A DNA stretch of 57,092 nucleotides. Origin: Prorocentrum cordatum. Its lineage: Eukaryota > Sar > Dinophyceae > Prorocentrales > Prorocentraceae. The stretch covers positions 122,501 to 179,592 of the forward strand of contig CAUYUJ010018554.1 in assembly GCA_963575745.1 (NCBI GenBank). Reading direction: 5' to 3'. Both the position numbers and the translations under genes were made by a program. The notes below the pieces were generated by a model that saw nothing but the letters and a program-made list of their open reading frames with translations, had not been told where the DNA came from and searched no databases. Shown here one piece after another: positions 20,510 to 31,170 of this stretch (position 1 is its first letter; each line of letters starts with the position of its first letter).

Positions 20510-21985
20510 TACCTGGCGGTGATCCCATCCTCGTTTGCAGCACCTATATGCGTACTGTTGAAGGGGCTCTCGGAGGCCAACGTGGAGCTCCTGGCATGCA
20601 TCGGCACGGTTGTTGAGCAGGTAGGCCTACCCACCATCATTGGAGCAGATTTTAACATGAGCCCCGACGCGCTCGCATCGCCAGGTATTGTCAACAGGTT
20701 GGGTGCACAGGTGGTTGTCCCCAAAGACGTCGTTGGCACGTGTGGTGCTAGCATGCTTGGTTATTGCATCGTCACTGCTGGGCTTGCCAAAGGTATTTCT
20801 TCCGTCAGTGCCATCCACACGTCTAACATAGTTACTCATCTTCCAGTGCAGATGCAGTTTCACGCAGGGATCGGGAGGCTCCACGGTCTCGTCTTTCGGA
20901 AGCCACCGCCGTTGCCGACTGAACCCGCGATCGGTCCTGTGCCTCCACCTCCAGATTGGACTGCTATTCAGTGCGAGGCTGCTCGCGCCCTAGATGCTTG
21001 CCACAGCGGCGACGTGCACGCTGCACAGTGCCTGCTCGACGCCCTCTATAAGCACTGGGCCGACCTTTCGGAGAAGGAGCTAGCGAGGGGCAGGCAAACT
21101 ACCCCTCCTTGTTGGGGGAGCAGGGGGGAGATGCCACAGCAGCGTTGGGTTAACATCCTCAATCAAGATCGGCAGGCCCCCCACCGACAGCCCCAATTGT
21201 GTTCGATTAAATGGCTTGTTAGCAAATTCAGGCTCCTTCTCCAGCTTGACGCGGTTGCTATAGGATCCGCCCAGGCCCAGGAAGTTCGACAGTTGTTGCT
21301 CAACCCTCCCGGCTTTTTGAAGCAGGGGCTGGACGTCCACAGCGACCAAGCCATGCGAATGCAAACTTTTTTTGGTCAGCATGATCTCCTCGACCTCGGC
21401 ATTGGGGAAACCATTCTCTCCGACTTAGACGAGCACCTTGCGACCTTTGCCGTGAAGGCCAAGTCGCAGGCGCTCGCTGAGTGGAAGGAGTGGCTTCTTC
21501 AGTCCATTGATCAGGGCGCCAGGAGAGCTCACCAGCATGTTAGAGCCAGCCAGCCGTGGACCCCCACCACGACCAACAGCAGAGAAGGAGCTGTCATCTC
21601 GGACCCTTGGGCGCTGCTTGCCGCTGAGGCCAGTAAGTTCGGTCAGTTATGGGGCGCCACCCCCGACCCCCCCTCGAAGGAGGCCAAGTTCCAATACGTT
21701 GAACACCTCCCTCGCCTCACTGCTGATACTCTTCGGTCGGCCTCCAGGCGGCATGCCGCCCGATCTGCCACTGCTGTTGACGGCTTCCACATGAAACATT
21801 ATGCGTCTCTCTCTGATGGGTCCTTGGGTGTCCTGGGTACCGTGTACTCCATCATGGAAGCTTCTGTGCTTTTTCCTGGGCAAACTTCCCTGGTTGTGCT
21901 TTCCCTTCTCAACAAACCCTCTGGAGGGTTTCGGCCCATCGGGCTTTTTTTGCAGCTCCCACCGCCTCTGGGGGCGGCGCCGTAG
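20505..21985 (+). pseudogene. LINE-2 ORF2, C-terminal half of endonuclease and RT N-terminus
   Basis: Immediately after the right target duplication the frame reads IYLAVIPSSF, then IIGADFNMSP (the GDxN-type catalytic block, with Asp and Asn kept) and a closing block around IVTHLPVQM, followed by a helical linker. The RT part begins near SATAVDGFHMKHY and reaches LLNKPSGGFRPIGL (RT block 2) shortly before the N gap. The RT catalytic centre lies in or beyond the gap. The longer open frame that starts at 20117 inside the LTR is fortuitous. Confidence 0.75.
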
Positions 21986-21992
21986 GCCCTAC

Positions 21993-22092
21993 NNNNNNNN
22001 NNNNNNNNNNNNNNNNNNNNNNNNNNNNNNNNNNNNNNNNNNNNNNNNNNNNNNNNNNNNNNNNNNNNNNNNNNNNNNNNNNNNNNNNNNNN
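21993..22092. other. 100-N assembly gap
   Basis: Exactly 100 undetermined bases, the conventional placeholder for a gap of unknown size. Two opposite-strand LINEs are cut here, each inside RT. Confidence 0.97.
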
Positions 22093-24626
22093 GGGAAGGT
22101 CTGCGCCAAACAGCACAGGACGCGGTACAAGACAATCTTGGCGAACGAGGTCGCCAAGCTGCAGCCAGCCAATATGGTACCCGTCGTGCGAAAAAAACCC
22201 GACGTCGCTCCAGAGAAATCGATGGCCCTGGGCCCCGTATACAGAGCAATAGCACAAACCGTTAGGCCCAGATTACACCCACTATTTTTGGCTTCACCGA
22301 ACAGGATCCCAGGAGCGACTCTCTCATAAAACTTCTCGAGGTCTTTGCACAGCGCGGCCGACTCGAAACCTTTAGCACGTGCAAATTCAGCAATCATTGC
22401 ATGTTGCCATCCAGCACGGTCGCACTCCTTGTCCCTGGAGCCCCAAAAGAACGGCGTACGATGCTGAGCCTCCCAGGCCCTCATTTCACACTGCATAACT
22501 CGGCCCCAGAACCTGGAAAGCGACAGGATAAGCGCCAAAGGCCTGAGGCCCTCCCCTTCTTGCTTGCCCTGAAAGACAATGATCGTGGGGTACTTATCTG
22601 GAATGCTGAAAGGATCCCTCTCCCAGGCCATCATCACATCGATGAGCCTAATGAGGAAATCTTGAGGCAGCAGGGCCCAGGACCTCGGGTTGATGTCGTC
22701 CGCTCCGAGGCCCGTTTCGTGCTTGAAGCGGTGTAGAGCCCACTTCACCACTTGCAGATCGGGTCTTCCGAGAGGTTCAGACTGTTTGGCAAGCTCTAGT
22801 TGCACTTCTGAAAGCCCCGACCTATGACTCTGCCAATACACATTCCATTCTCTCTCGAGCGCCTGGATCGCCATGTCCCCCTGGAGTTCAAACCCTTGAT
22901 CCCCACGAGGTCCGACGACTGGCATCTTCATCTTGCTGTATCTGTGGGCCCCCTTGCCTCCCTTAGTCACTGACTCCTTAGCCCACGCTTTCCACTTAGC
23001 CCATCTCTTACGCGAGTGCTGGCTGAGCAGGTGATCATGCGTTGATCTGGCCGTGGGCAGGAAAAAACCCAGCTCTCGGCCATCCGTGCACGTGATAGCC
23101 TCGATCATGTCGCTGATCGATGGCGCAATGACTAAAAACTGAGGCAGCAGCAGCTCTTCGTCTAGTCGAAGTAGGCCTGCCTTGACTCTCTCCCAAGGCG
23201 TGCCCTCGAAGTTGTTCGCAGCACAGTGTTCAGCTTTAGCAAGCAAGGCCACGAGCGAGCGCCACGCCCCAAGCTGGGGAGTAGAGTTGGAGAACCACTT
23301 CTTCCGCAGAAACAGCTCCAGAGACAGGACCTTCCTCTGGAACCCTTGGGGCCTCCCAAGATACACCTGCCTAGCTTCACCGTATATATCGCATATTCGA
23401 CAGAGCTCAAACTCCATATTGGTAATCCACTGTTCCCAAGAGCCCAAGAAATCAATATCATCTCGTCCAGAATCCCAAGACCAAATTCTATGTTCAGGCT
23501 GTCTGATACACCCAATAGGCTTCTTTGTCGGGAAACGCTTCCTCTTGAGCCTAACGTGGATCGGGATTGACATCGAGATTCCTTTCAACCAAAGCTCGAC
23601 AGGCGAGTGGGGGCTGATGGGCGCGTCGTGGAGCACGCTGACACTCTCGACGCACTGGCTCAGGCCGTGCGACAGCAAGAAAAAATCAAGGTTGTTGCCA
23701 ACTCCTGCACTGCACGTAGCTTCAGCTGAAGCCACCACCGACGCTCCTAGCTGGGAGCACCAAGCCTTCAGACCTTCGGAGTTCGGCTCCATGTTAGCGT
23801 CGCAGCCGATGACCCAGGGCACCGTGAGGGACTCCAGGAACCTTCCAAGCCCAGCTAAGAGGTCCGCATTCGCGCCCTTGACCCCGATCGAATGCCAGAA
23901 ATACACAGAGACCCAGACAATGCCCCCAGGAAGCACAGCTTGAACATGCCTAGCACAGACCCTACCTGCTGCTTGGGGCATCTTGGTGATCTCCTGGGCC
24001 TCTAAGGTCTTCTGGTTCAAGAACTTCCGAGCTCCCGTCACCACACCAGCAGACGTTGACAGCACATGCTCACCAGTGCTGACGGCAGGTACAAAGTCCA
24101 CGCACAGTCCTTTACACCTGAGGGCCTTTCGATGCTTATCGATCTCCTCCTGGGCTCTGATCCTGGTTTCCTGCCCGGCGTAGAAGTGGGGAGGTGGGAG
24201 GCCATGTTTTTCATCCAGCCTCCAGTCCAGGACGGTCTCCCAAGAGGCCCAGGAGTTAGCATTACACGTCATAAAGCCCCAACTTTTGTCCTTTTGCTTT
24301 TTGGCCCTTACCCGCTTGGCCCCAGGCGTGGCAGGTTGGTTGCCCCCGCCTGCTCGGCCAGCCCCATCTTCATCATGCAATGGCAGCCGCAGGTCCTGAG
24401 GCGAAGCCGCAGCCGCTGGCCTAGGAAGCGGAGAGGGCGCAGGAGCATCGTGCCTGAAGCTCCTCCTACGTCGATCATCGGCAGCATCATCATCATCTGG
24501 CTCACGCTGAGGTACCTGCTCATCATCTTGCTGCAGGGCCTCGTCTGCAGGTGTTGGTCGAGGTAGCCCATCACGTCCGACAAGAGGCAGGATTTCACCA
24601 TCAGCATCTTCGCGATACTCTCGCAC
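22093..24626 (-). CDS. LINE-3 ORF2: endonuclease and reverse transcriptase (truncated by gap)
   Basis: About 844 residues lie before the gap. An acidic, basic linker occupies the first 110. The endonuclease has TCNANSW (about 120), AGQETRI (Glu 153), WVSVYFWHS, WVIGCDANMEP (Asp 276, Asn 278), NNLDFFLLS (Asp 314) and ISPHSPVEL (His 340). RT has GLGADDINP, EGLRPLALI (block 2), LCKDLEKFYERV (motif A Asp 762) and TILAGCSLATSF (motif B). The catalytic DD and anything C-terminal lie in or beyond the gap. All visible catalytic residues are present, so this copy may be recent. Open frame text beyond the Ns is fortuitous. Confidence 0.88.
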
Positions 24627-25775
24627 AGCTGGGGGGGGCAGCGTTACCCAGGTAGAGCCTCATTGCTCTGCGCATGTGCCTCAGAGCTCTGAAGTGCCGA
24701 CTGACTGCTCTTTCCCAAGACTCATGCGACTCCCGTCTGCCGACCCAGTTCATGCACTCAATCACGTTCCTTCGGCCAGGCCCTGAACTCTGCCAGCAAC
24801 CAAAACAGATGTCCTGAGCCATCTGCTCAATCGAGCGTCCAGCCGCTGCCTCCTCAGTCCACGATACCACTTGCAGTTTCGCCATGACGTAAGGTACGCA
24901 CCAGGTCATCCAATCGTGGTACCCGCTGGACTCGCAATCTAGTCTAAGTATCCATCCAGTCGCCCTCAGGATCATCGCATCAAGAAATATTTGCCGAGGT
25001 GACACTGGATCCTCTGGAGGTGGCTCAACATCCATGTCAGTGGGCTCTCCCAATTTACTCACTGCGTTCTGACCTATCGAGGCTCCCCGATGGTCGGTAC
25101 TGCCGCCCTCCTTTGCCTGATCGGCTTGAGAACGACAATGCGTGCCATCGGGGCCAGCTACATGGCGACGACTGTCCCCAAACGGGGCCGCACAGGCAGT
25201 CGACAAGGTACCCAATCCTGCAGATGTGCTCAGCGTCGCTCTTGGCCTCGACCCCGAGGAGCGGGCCAGTCGAGGCAAATCAGGTAGAACAGAGCGTAGC
25301 GCAGCGTCTTCATGTGGCGACTTCTGCGGCTCCCAAGGAGCCGTGAGTGCGCCGCTCGACGCAGAGGTGCTCGCACACGCACCTGCTCCCGAAGTCCATG
25401 TGGGCTGTGGGGGGTGACGAACGGGGGCTGAATCCCCGACCCCACAGCCCAGGCTGCAGTCCACTGGCACGTAGTACTTCGGGTCAAACCTGGCATCGTC
25501 GAACATCTGTGAACGCTGCAGCGAGGGGATCTGAAACCCAACGTCAGGCCACTCCACATCAATCTCCTTCCCAGCCAAGAAATCGCCAGGCATGATGACT
25601 TGCTGCATCTCAACATCATGCTGCCCATCATTACGTTGCACCTCAGCTGGCAACTCATCGCATATCGCATAGCACTCGTAGTGCATGTTGACGAAGTAGA
25701 GCAAGAAACCAAGCGACAGCTCACCCTGACATAACTGTTCTGATGCTGCCGTCCAACCACTCAATCGAACTTCAT
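24601..25775 (-). CDS. LINE-3 ORF2, N-terminal part of unknown function
   Basis: About 390 residues start right at the end of ORF1 in another frame, with no clear ATG, so expression may rely on frameshifting or reinitiation. I recognise no domain. Visible parts are a hydrophobic start (GELSLGFLLYFVNMHYE), an acidic middle, a Ser/Pro/Ala-rich stretch, and an aromatic, Cys/Trp-rich helical C-terminal region (WMTWCVPYVM, CFGCWQSSG, WERAVSRHFRALRHM). It ends near a run of eight Cs (minus strand), beyond which the endonuclease frame begins; one base fewer would fuse the two. Confidence 0.55.
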
Positions 25776-25783
25776 CAGACGAG

Positions 25784-26908
25784 TTACCCTCTCTTTCGCC
25801 TCTTTGCCATGGCTGCAATCTGCTCAGCCAGTAGCCGCTTGGCTCTGGTAAGCTCCTGCTCAGCCTTAGCTTTGGCGTCGCCAGTTGCTGAGGTGGCCGC
25901 CGACATGGCTGCGGCCACGCTGGCCTGTGCTTGTCCCAGCTTATCGATGTCCTCATCAGCGTCGTCGAGGTCCATGTCGGCGTCGTCGCAGTCCTCGGCG
26001 TCGTCGTCTTGCTCTCCGCCCCCTGGCACAGCAGGAGGAAGGCGCATAGCGTTGCTTGCAGCAACAGCTTGGGCCTCCATGAGCTTGCGGAGCGTCTCGA
26101 AATGCGCATCCTCCGTTGCTTTCTTGGCGACGAACCATTCCCTGAATTCAGTACTGGCGCCCGCCAAGATCGACTCGTCCATCTTGAGTATGGGCCCACT
26201 GCCGTCAGTGCAGAAGCCCTTGGCGAAGGTTTCCTTGGCCTCTTGCTGCAAGGCCAGCTGTTGACGCCGTGCTTCCTGCAGCGCCGTCTCAGCATCCGCG
26301 AGCTTCTTGTCCAGCTCGTCCTTCGCCTTCTGTATTTCTTCCCTGGTGTCCGAGACATGCTTCTCCAACTTCGTGACGTTGTCCCTTGCCCTCTCCAGTC
26401 TGGTAGTGACTGAGTGAGCTTGTACATGCAGAGGTTTGGCCTCCTGGATCTGGTGCTGCAGCTGCGCGACCATGTCCTCCGCCATCTTCTTGTCAGTGTC
26501 GTGCACCGAGAGCCGCGCCGCCTTCTGCCAGTGGGCCAGCCTGTCCTTGAGCTCCTTCTCAGCGGACTCCACCTTGTCAGCCCATGGCGGCGACTTGGCC
26601 ACCACTCTGGTTGCTGGCTTCTCCAAGCTCTCGAGCCTCTTGACAATTGCCTGCAGAGCCTTGTCCAAGGTAGCTGGTGCACCATCGGCCCACCTGCCCT
26701 TCGGCCCTTTCTGCCCAGCAGCTCCATTCCCTGCAACTTCCCGTTCGTGTGCCGACTTGGCTGCCTTGGCCACCGCAGCTGGCGCTGGTGAGCCGCAGGC
26801 GCAGCGGATCCTGCACGCCCAGTTGCCTTTCCTGTGGCACTTCGTGCAGCTCCACAATGGCTTCTTCGGCCCCAGAAGGATGTCCTTTGGCGCCGCATCG
26901 CCACCCAT
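25784..26908 (-). CDS. LINE-3 ORF1: RanBP2-like zinc finger and coiled-coil protein
   Basis: The ORF encodes 374 residues from the ATG at 26908. Residues about 18-40 hold PLWSCTKCHRKGNW followed by CxxxCxC, close to the W-x-C-x2-C-x3-N-x6-C-x2-C pattern of RanBP2-type fingers. A very long Lys/Glu/Ala-rich coiled coil follows, then a conserved-looking FCTDGSGPILKMDES segment, an acidic run (about 290-320), and a basic end KRRKRG. Its likely role is binding the element RNA. The stop codon overlaps the open frame of the next ORF. Confidence 0.78.
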   Translation of the reverse strand: MGGDAAPKDILLGPKKPLWSCTKCHRKGNWACRIRCACGSPAPAAVAKAAKSAHEREVAGNGAAGQKGPKGRWADGAPATLDKALQAIVKRLESLEKPATRVVAKSPPWADKVESAEKELKDRLAHWQKAARLSVHDTDKKMAEDMVAQLQHQIQEAKPLHVQAHSVTTRLERARDNVTKLEKHVSDTREEIQKAKDELDKKLADAETALQEARRQQLALQQEAKETFAKGFCTDGSGPILKMDESILAGASTEFREWFVAKKATEDAHFETLRKLMEAQAVAASNAMRLPPAVPGGGEQDDDAEDCDDADMDLDDADEDIDKLGQAQASVAAAMSAATSATGDAKAKAEQELTRAKRLLAEQIAAMAKRRKRG

Positions 26909-27147
26909 GAGGCAGGGAAGTGAAGCTGATGCTCCCACAGGAGCTCACAGAATCGCAAAAATCCCTCCTGACCAAGGCCGGGAGGCGCACTGTCGGGGGC
27001 CGCTGCTATCCCCCAGGCCAGTATGGTCAGTCCGACGTAAGCTTATCAGATAAAATAACGAAAAAATGATAAGACCCGAAAATGAAGAGAATACTAAAAG
27101 ATTCTAAAAAAACGTAAAAGCATAGTGAAAGAGCCGACCGCTACCGA

Positions 27148-27170
27148 CTTGTGAGCCAAATGGCTACGGA
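27148..27170 (-). other. Relic of the dinoflagellate spliced leader
   Basis: The minus strand reads TCCGTAGCCATTTGGCTCA, then CAAG. This is the canonical 22-nt leader with one T missing from the T run and two bases inserted before the final AAG. Immediately downstream is a weaker look-alike (TCGGTAGCGGTCGGCTC). The site is 240 nt upstream of LINE-3 ORF1. Confidence 0.85.
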
Positions 27171-27191
27171 CCCCAATCCAAAATCCCTTAT

Positions 27192-27415
27192 CCCTCCTCC
27201 CCTCCTCTTCTCTCATCCCTCCCTCCCTCCCATCCTCCTCCTCCTCCCTCCTCCTCCTCCTCCGTCCTCGCTTCCTCCTCCCCTCCTCTCCTCCTCCTCC
27301 GCCTCTCCTCCTCCTCCCTCTCTCCTCACTCCTCCTCCTCCTCCTTCCTCCTCCCTCCTCCTCCTCCTCCTCCATCCTCCTCCTCGCCCCAAGCCTCTGC
27401 CTCCCCCCCGCCCCC
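27192..27415. repeat. CTC-rich trinucleotide and pyrimidine tract
   Basis: About 220 bp of almost pure C/T on the plus strand, mostly CTC units, upstream of the LINE-3 leader relic. It generates long artificial open frames on both strands. Confidence 0.9.
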
Positions 27416-27830
27416 CCGAGCCACCGAAAGCGGCGGTTAAAAAAAGAAAAACGCAAAAAAAAAGAAATGAACAAAAATAAAAGGAAAGATAAATCGAACC
27501 TATAACAAGAAAGAAATAAAGAAAGAAGAAAGAAAAAGAGAAGAAAAAAAGCAAAAAAAGTAAAAGCACAATCCAACATGACGTCAATAATAAATTATTA
27601 CTATTAATAGAATAAAAATCGCATAAACAAAAAATTTTAAAGAATTTTAAAACTCCCAAGGCGGTCTCCCGCGAAAAAAAAAAACAAAGGGGTTTATGGC
27701 CGTCGCCCGTCGCGCCTGTGTGTCGACGGTGACCTCCACGCACGGGGGACCCCCCGGCTGCCTCGCGCCCGCTGGCACGCAGCCGCCGCCTTCGCCGCCA
27801 CGGGCGTGACCCAAGGCGCTGTGCTTATGT
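27416..27830. other. AT-rich spacer
   Basis: A-rich sequence (many AAAGAAA stretches, 27430-27680), strikingly different from the GC-rich surroundings, then a GC-rich part to 27830. I see no gene. Confidence 0.55.
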
Positions 27831-27833
27831 GAA

Positions 27834-28038
27834 CGTTTTCTTATTCAGCGGTTCGACATTGGGCGGAAGGGGGGGGGGAGGGGGCGGGTCTGGCTCCGGA
27901 CCTCGGCTTGATGCCACCGTTTGCGACAGTGCGTCCTATGGGGGAGACCCCGCCTGCTCGAAGTAGGCGCCAAAGACGGGGGGGAGGGGGGGGTGCTAGG
28001 GCCCGCGCCGATCGGCAAAACACCGAATAGAAGATGAT
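27834..28038. mobile_element. Small inverted-repeat element, family E, copy 1
   Basis: About 205 bp closely matching 30938-31170 in direct orientation. Both copies share GTTTTCTTATTC at one end, a GGCGGAAGGGGGGG tract, a GGGGGAGACnCC centre, and GGGCCCGCGCCGATCGGCAA near the other end. The ends are imperfect inverted repeats. Confidence 0.75.
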
Positions 28039-28263
28039 CACTATACTGTGGTTTTGCTCCGCCAGCAAGCCTCTCGGGCCGCAGCACTGACGAAGTGGAC
28101 CGGCGCTCCTGAGAGGCCGACTTAGCACTGCCACCGACCACTTGTGGGAGAGAAGTGGGCGCACTCCCATCGCCTGCGAAGTCCTCCACCGAGCAGGGCA
28201 GGCAGAGGGACTGCTGACACTGTTTTTTGCTATGTTCTCCACCTTGTGGCTCCACGAGGAGCC

Positions 28264-28341
28264 TTCGGTGGCAACTCTCGTGGGAGCCTCCCATGCCATC
28301 TTGTCGGCTCTCGCGAGTCGACGCTAATCAACGCTGCCGAA
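28264..28341. mobile_element. MITE-like element, family B, copy 1 (78 bp)
   Basis: Begins TTCGGTGGCAACTC and ends GCTGCCGAA. It is flanked by the perfect 6-bp duplication GGAGCC (28258-28263 and 28342-28347). Internal CGACGCTAA units are shared with the other copies. Confidence 0.82.
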
Positions 28342-28347
28342 GGAGCC

Positions 28348-30460
28348 CCACATGGCGCTGCGGGTTTCGAAAGTCCCTCCTGCCGAGTCGATCCGATTCC
28401 TGGCCAACACCGCCCGTGCTTGCGAGAGGGGGGCTCCGCCAGCTCTCGGTCCCCTTGGGCAGCTCGCTCCGTCACCTGGAAGGTGATCGTCACCTGTTGG
28501 GCAGCAAGGGCCGCGGTGAAGCAGCACGGACCGTCTCTCACGCAGCCCACATGCAGAGCGCCGAGGAGGAATAGGGAGGATTACAATGACCATGGGGCGG
28601 AACGAGATGAGAGATGAGAAGGAGGACGAGGAGGAGGAATAGGAGGAGGAGGAAGGGGAGAAGGACGACGACGACGACGACGACGAGGACGAGGACGAGC
28701 AGCAGCTACAAGAGGGCAAGCAGGTGAGGGAGCAGGAGCAGGACGAGGCGGCGACTCTGGGAGGCAGGAACGGTGAGCCAGGAGCGTCGCCAACGCCGAA
28801 GCGATGGGCAAACTCGCACTCATGGCCACACTGCGGGCATCCTCCGTGGAAAGACATGGCATCTGGGAGGCCAGAGGCGCCCCAGGGAACGCAGGCTAGC
28901 ACGGCGGGGGCGTGGCTGGCGCTTCGACACGACGGCGCCACTCCGAACGCCTGCAGACTCTTCGCCTGAAAGAGCACGCACTCCCGTGCAGTGTGAGTGT
29001 GAGCACACGCTGCTGAAAGGCCATCAAGGGTTGGGAATCTAGGTCAGGATCGGGGCGCAGGGCGCGCCGAAAGGAGAACGGTATCCATGCTGAGGAGATT
29101 TTCGGGGGTGAGCACATGGGGGAGAGGGAGGGGATGAAGACGGAGAGGGCGAAGGGAGAGGGGATGAAGACGGAGACGGCGACAGCGAAGCGTAAAATAA
29201 TGACGAAGGGAAGTCGATGTCGGTTGGATCCAAAGCTAGCCTCGATACGGCATGCTACCATGAGAAGGGTGCCGCGAAGCAGCAACTACAAACAGCTCGC
29301 AAACGAGATGTACAGACACTGATGAACTGTGTGTGCTGGTTTGGGCGAGTGGTGCATTGGTGAATCGAGCGTAGTCGCTTACGGACGAAACCCAAATTAT
29401 AACAAACAAGCTGCGGTGGTCCCATACGCTTGTAAAGATGCGCACACGCTGTGAGCACGAAAGCCGTGATGAAAGCAACACGTACGATGAGTGAGCAACA
29501 ACACTGGAGGAAATGCTACAACATGAGAGCTTTCACCTGTTCAACGACCTGCTCTGGCCGGACACACAGGTCCTCGGGGCGTGCAGGCACACGAGATCGG
29601 TCGTCGCTTCCAAGACGACCCAAATCATGTCAGTACCGAACGAAATACTTACTGATCACAATGTGCTTGTTTCGAACCTCGAACGGAAAGCGGGAGCTCA
29701 CACGTGACAAGCCACAAACGGGAGCCAACAGGTGTCAGGCCCCAAACATGGGGTAACGGGTGACAAGCCCCACGCGGGAGCAATCAGGTGGCATGGCCAC
29801 AAGCGTTTCCGACATGCGCAGATTTGGAAGTGATGTGCAAACGCGCCCAAATGGCAGACTACCAAATCCACCCTGTTCCGATGCCGACGTCGAAGCAATC
29901 CCCAAACCAAACCGCCGACGGCGAAGGGCACTCAGCGGAAACCAACGTCTGTTCGCTAACGTGTCGATGCAAAAGATGCAGGAACAATCTAGTAAACTCG
30001 TCCGCTTGGTGCCAGGGCGGCGTTGAGTTAAGGATGTCGGACCCAGTCGGCTTCGGAACGAGCAGGGGCGAGAAAAACAATGGCGGCTATCTACCGCCTA
30101 CTCGCAGGAGGGAGGGGCGGCGACGGACGATGGCGGTATCGCGAAGACGAGCTCAGATGCCAGGCCCTCACGGGCACTGGGCCGCAAGGCGAGTCTCCGA
30201 CGGCAGCTTTTTGTTTGAGGGTGTCCCGAGAGGAACGCCGCAAACGTTCTCCATGTTTTCCTGGATGTTCGTCTTCCCCTCCACTTCCCAGAGTCTCCAT
30301 GTTTCCCTGGGAATCGACGTTTGCATGTGTCTGTGTGCTTCTTCCCCTCCTGAAACGACGGGGACAGAAGAAAAGCGACGAGATGAAGAGAGGAAGTGGG
30401 CGGCGTGTGGCCCTGCCAAGGCCGACTGTCGCTGAAAATGGCTACCCGCAGCTGGGCCAC
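28348..30460. other. Spacer without recognisable genes
   Basis: GAC/GAGGAC-rich repeats at 28610-28700, a short direct repeat GGGATGAAGACGGAGA at 29133-29176, and degenerate units GTGACAAGCC...GGGAGC at 29700-29795. Open frames here look composition-driven. I see nothing else I can name. Confidence 0.5.
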
Positions 30461-30463
30461 TCT

Positions 30464-30650
30464 TAGGCGGCGACATCCGAACCCTACCCCCACCAACCAT
30501 CGATCCTCCAGAGTCGATGGGAGCTGAGGGTAGGGTTCGGAGTTCGCCACCAGTTCGACGAATTCCAAGCCCTACCCCCGCCGCCCGTCGAGTTGCCAGA
30601 ATCATTGGTCGGCGACGGTAGGGTTCGGATTTCGCCGCCGAACTGTGAAA
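30464..30650. repeat. Nested inverted repeats with CCGAACCCTACC arms
   Basis: The outer arms 30464-30492 and 30622-30650 are inverted copies (about 26 of 29 match). An inner inverted copy, GAGGGTAGGGTTCGGA at 30525-30540, can pair with the left arm instead. The segment could form alternative hairpins. Confidence 0.75.
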
Positions 30651-30937
30651 CGCAGGGAACACCTGATGACTCATCAGGGATTCGAACCGCACACTTTGCG
30701 ACGGGACAGCTCGGGGGCTGGCCTCATTATTAGAGACGGCGCGGCAGGTCAAGGCCCGAAGCAGGTCTGGGTGTGCCAAGTCCACGCGAACGCCGGCGTC
30801 ACAAGCCGCCACCGAGCGAAGATGTGTGGAGGCAAGGAGCTGTTGCTGGTGCGATCGGAGCCGCAGCGCACGGGGATGCATCGCCTAATGACTCTTCGGA
30901 GGTCCAGATCGTGGAGGAATAGGAAAACGGCATTGTC

Positions 30938-31170
30938 ATCGTTTTCTTATTCGGCGTTCTGACAATTGGCGGAAGGGGGGGGGGAGGGGGGAGGTCTGGC
31001 TCCAGACCTCTGCTGAATGCGGCTGTTTGGAAGCGTGCGTCCTCTGGGGGAGACTCCACCTGCTCGAAACAGGCGCCCAAAAACAGCCAAGATCTACTCC
31101 ATGGGGGGGGGGAGGGGGGAGGTTCGAGGGCCCGCGCCGATCGGCAAAACAATGAATACGAAAACGATCA
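30938..31170. mobile_element. Small inverted-repeat element, family E, copy 2
   Basis: Direct-orientation relative of 27834-28038. The ends ATCGTTTTCTTATTC and its inverted copy (31156-31170, one mismatch) are clearer here. It directly abuts a family A element at 31171. Confidence 0.78.

Larger units (their letters stand above)
7849..21992 (+). mobile_element. LINE-2 copy, interrupted by the copia element and by the assembly gap
   Basis: Plus-strand pieces are ORF1 (7849-9126), the endonuclease N-half (about 9640-9969), then, after the copia insertion (9970-20504), the endonuclease C-half and the start of RT up to the N gap. The endonuclease blocks on both sides of the insertion are complementary and in the expected order, so this is one LINE split by a nested insertion. 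A premature stop and at least one frame difference across the join show the LINE was not intact. Confidence 0.85.
22093..27170 (-). mobile_element. LINE-3 copy with spliced-leader relic at its 5' side
   Basis: On the minus strand: leader relic (27148-27170), about 240 nt of 5' leader, ORF1 (26908-25784), a long ORF2 N-terminal part, endonuclease, and RT up to its motif B, where the gap intervenes. This is the best preserved LINE in the window: catalytic residues that can be checked are intact, and ORF2 is broken only at one run of eight Cs (minus strand). Confidence 0.88.

Noticed and set aside
21909-22257. Open frames crossing the N gap on both strands
   Set aside because: They are joined only by undetermined bases; the text on the far side is the complement of the other LINE.
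22611-22632. Sequence resembling the 24-nt PFDR motif (GAAAGGATCCCTCTCCCA)
   Set aside because: It encodes part of a normal RT segment in LINE-3 and lacks the rest of the motif; chance similarity.
30481-30640. CCCTACC/GGGTAGGG words considered as telomere-like
   Set aside because: They occur only as arms of inverted repeats, not in tandem, and differ from the TTTAGGG type.
30678-30690. Minus-strand GGTTCGAATCCC, like a tRNA T-loop (B box)
   Set aside because: The flanking bases do not form the T-stem, and I found no D-arm, anticodon arm or acceptor stem at the right distances.
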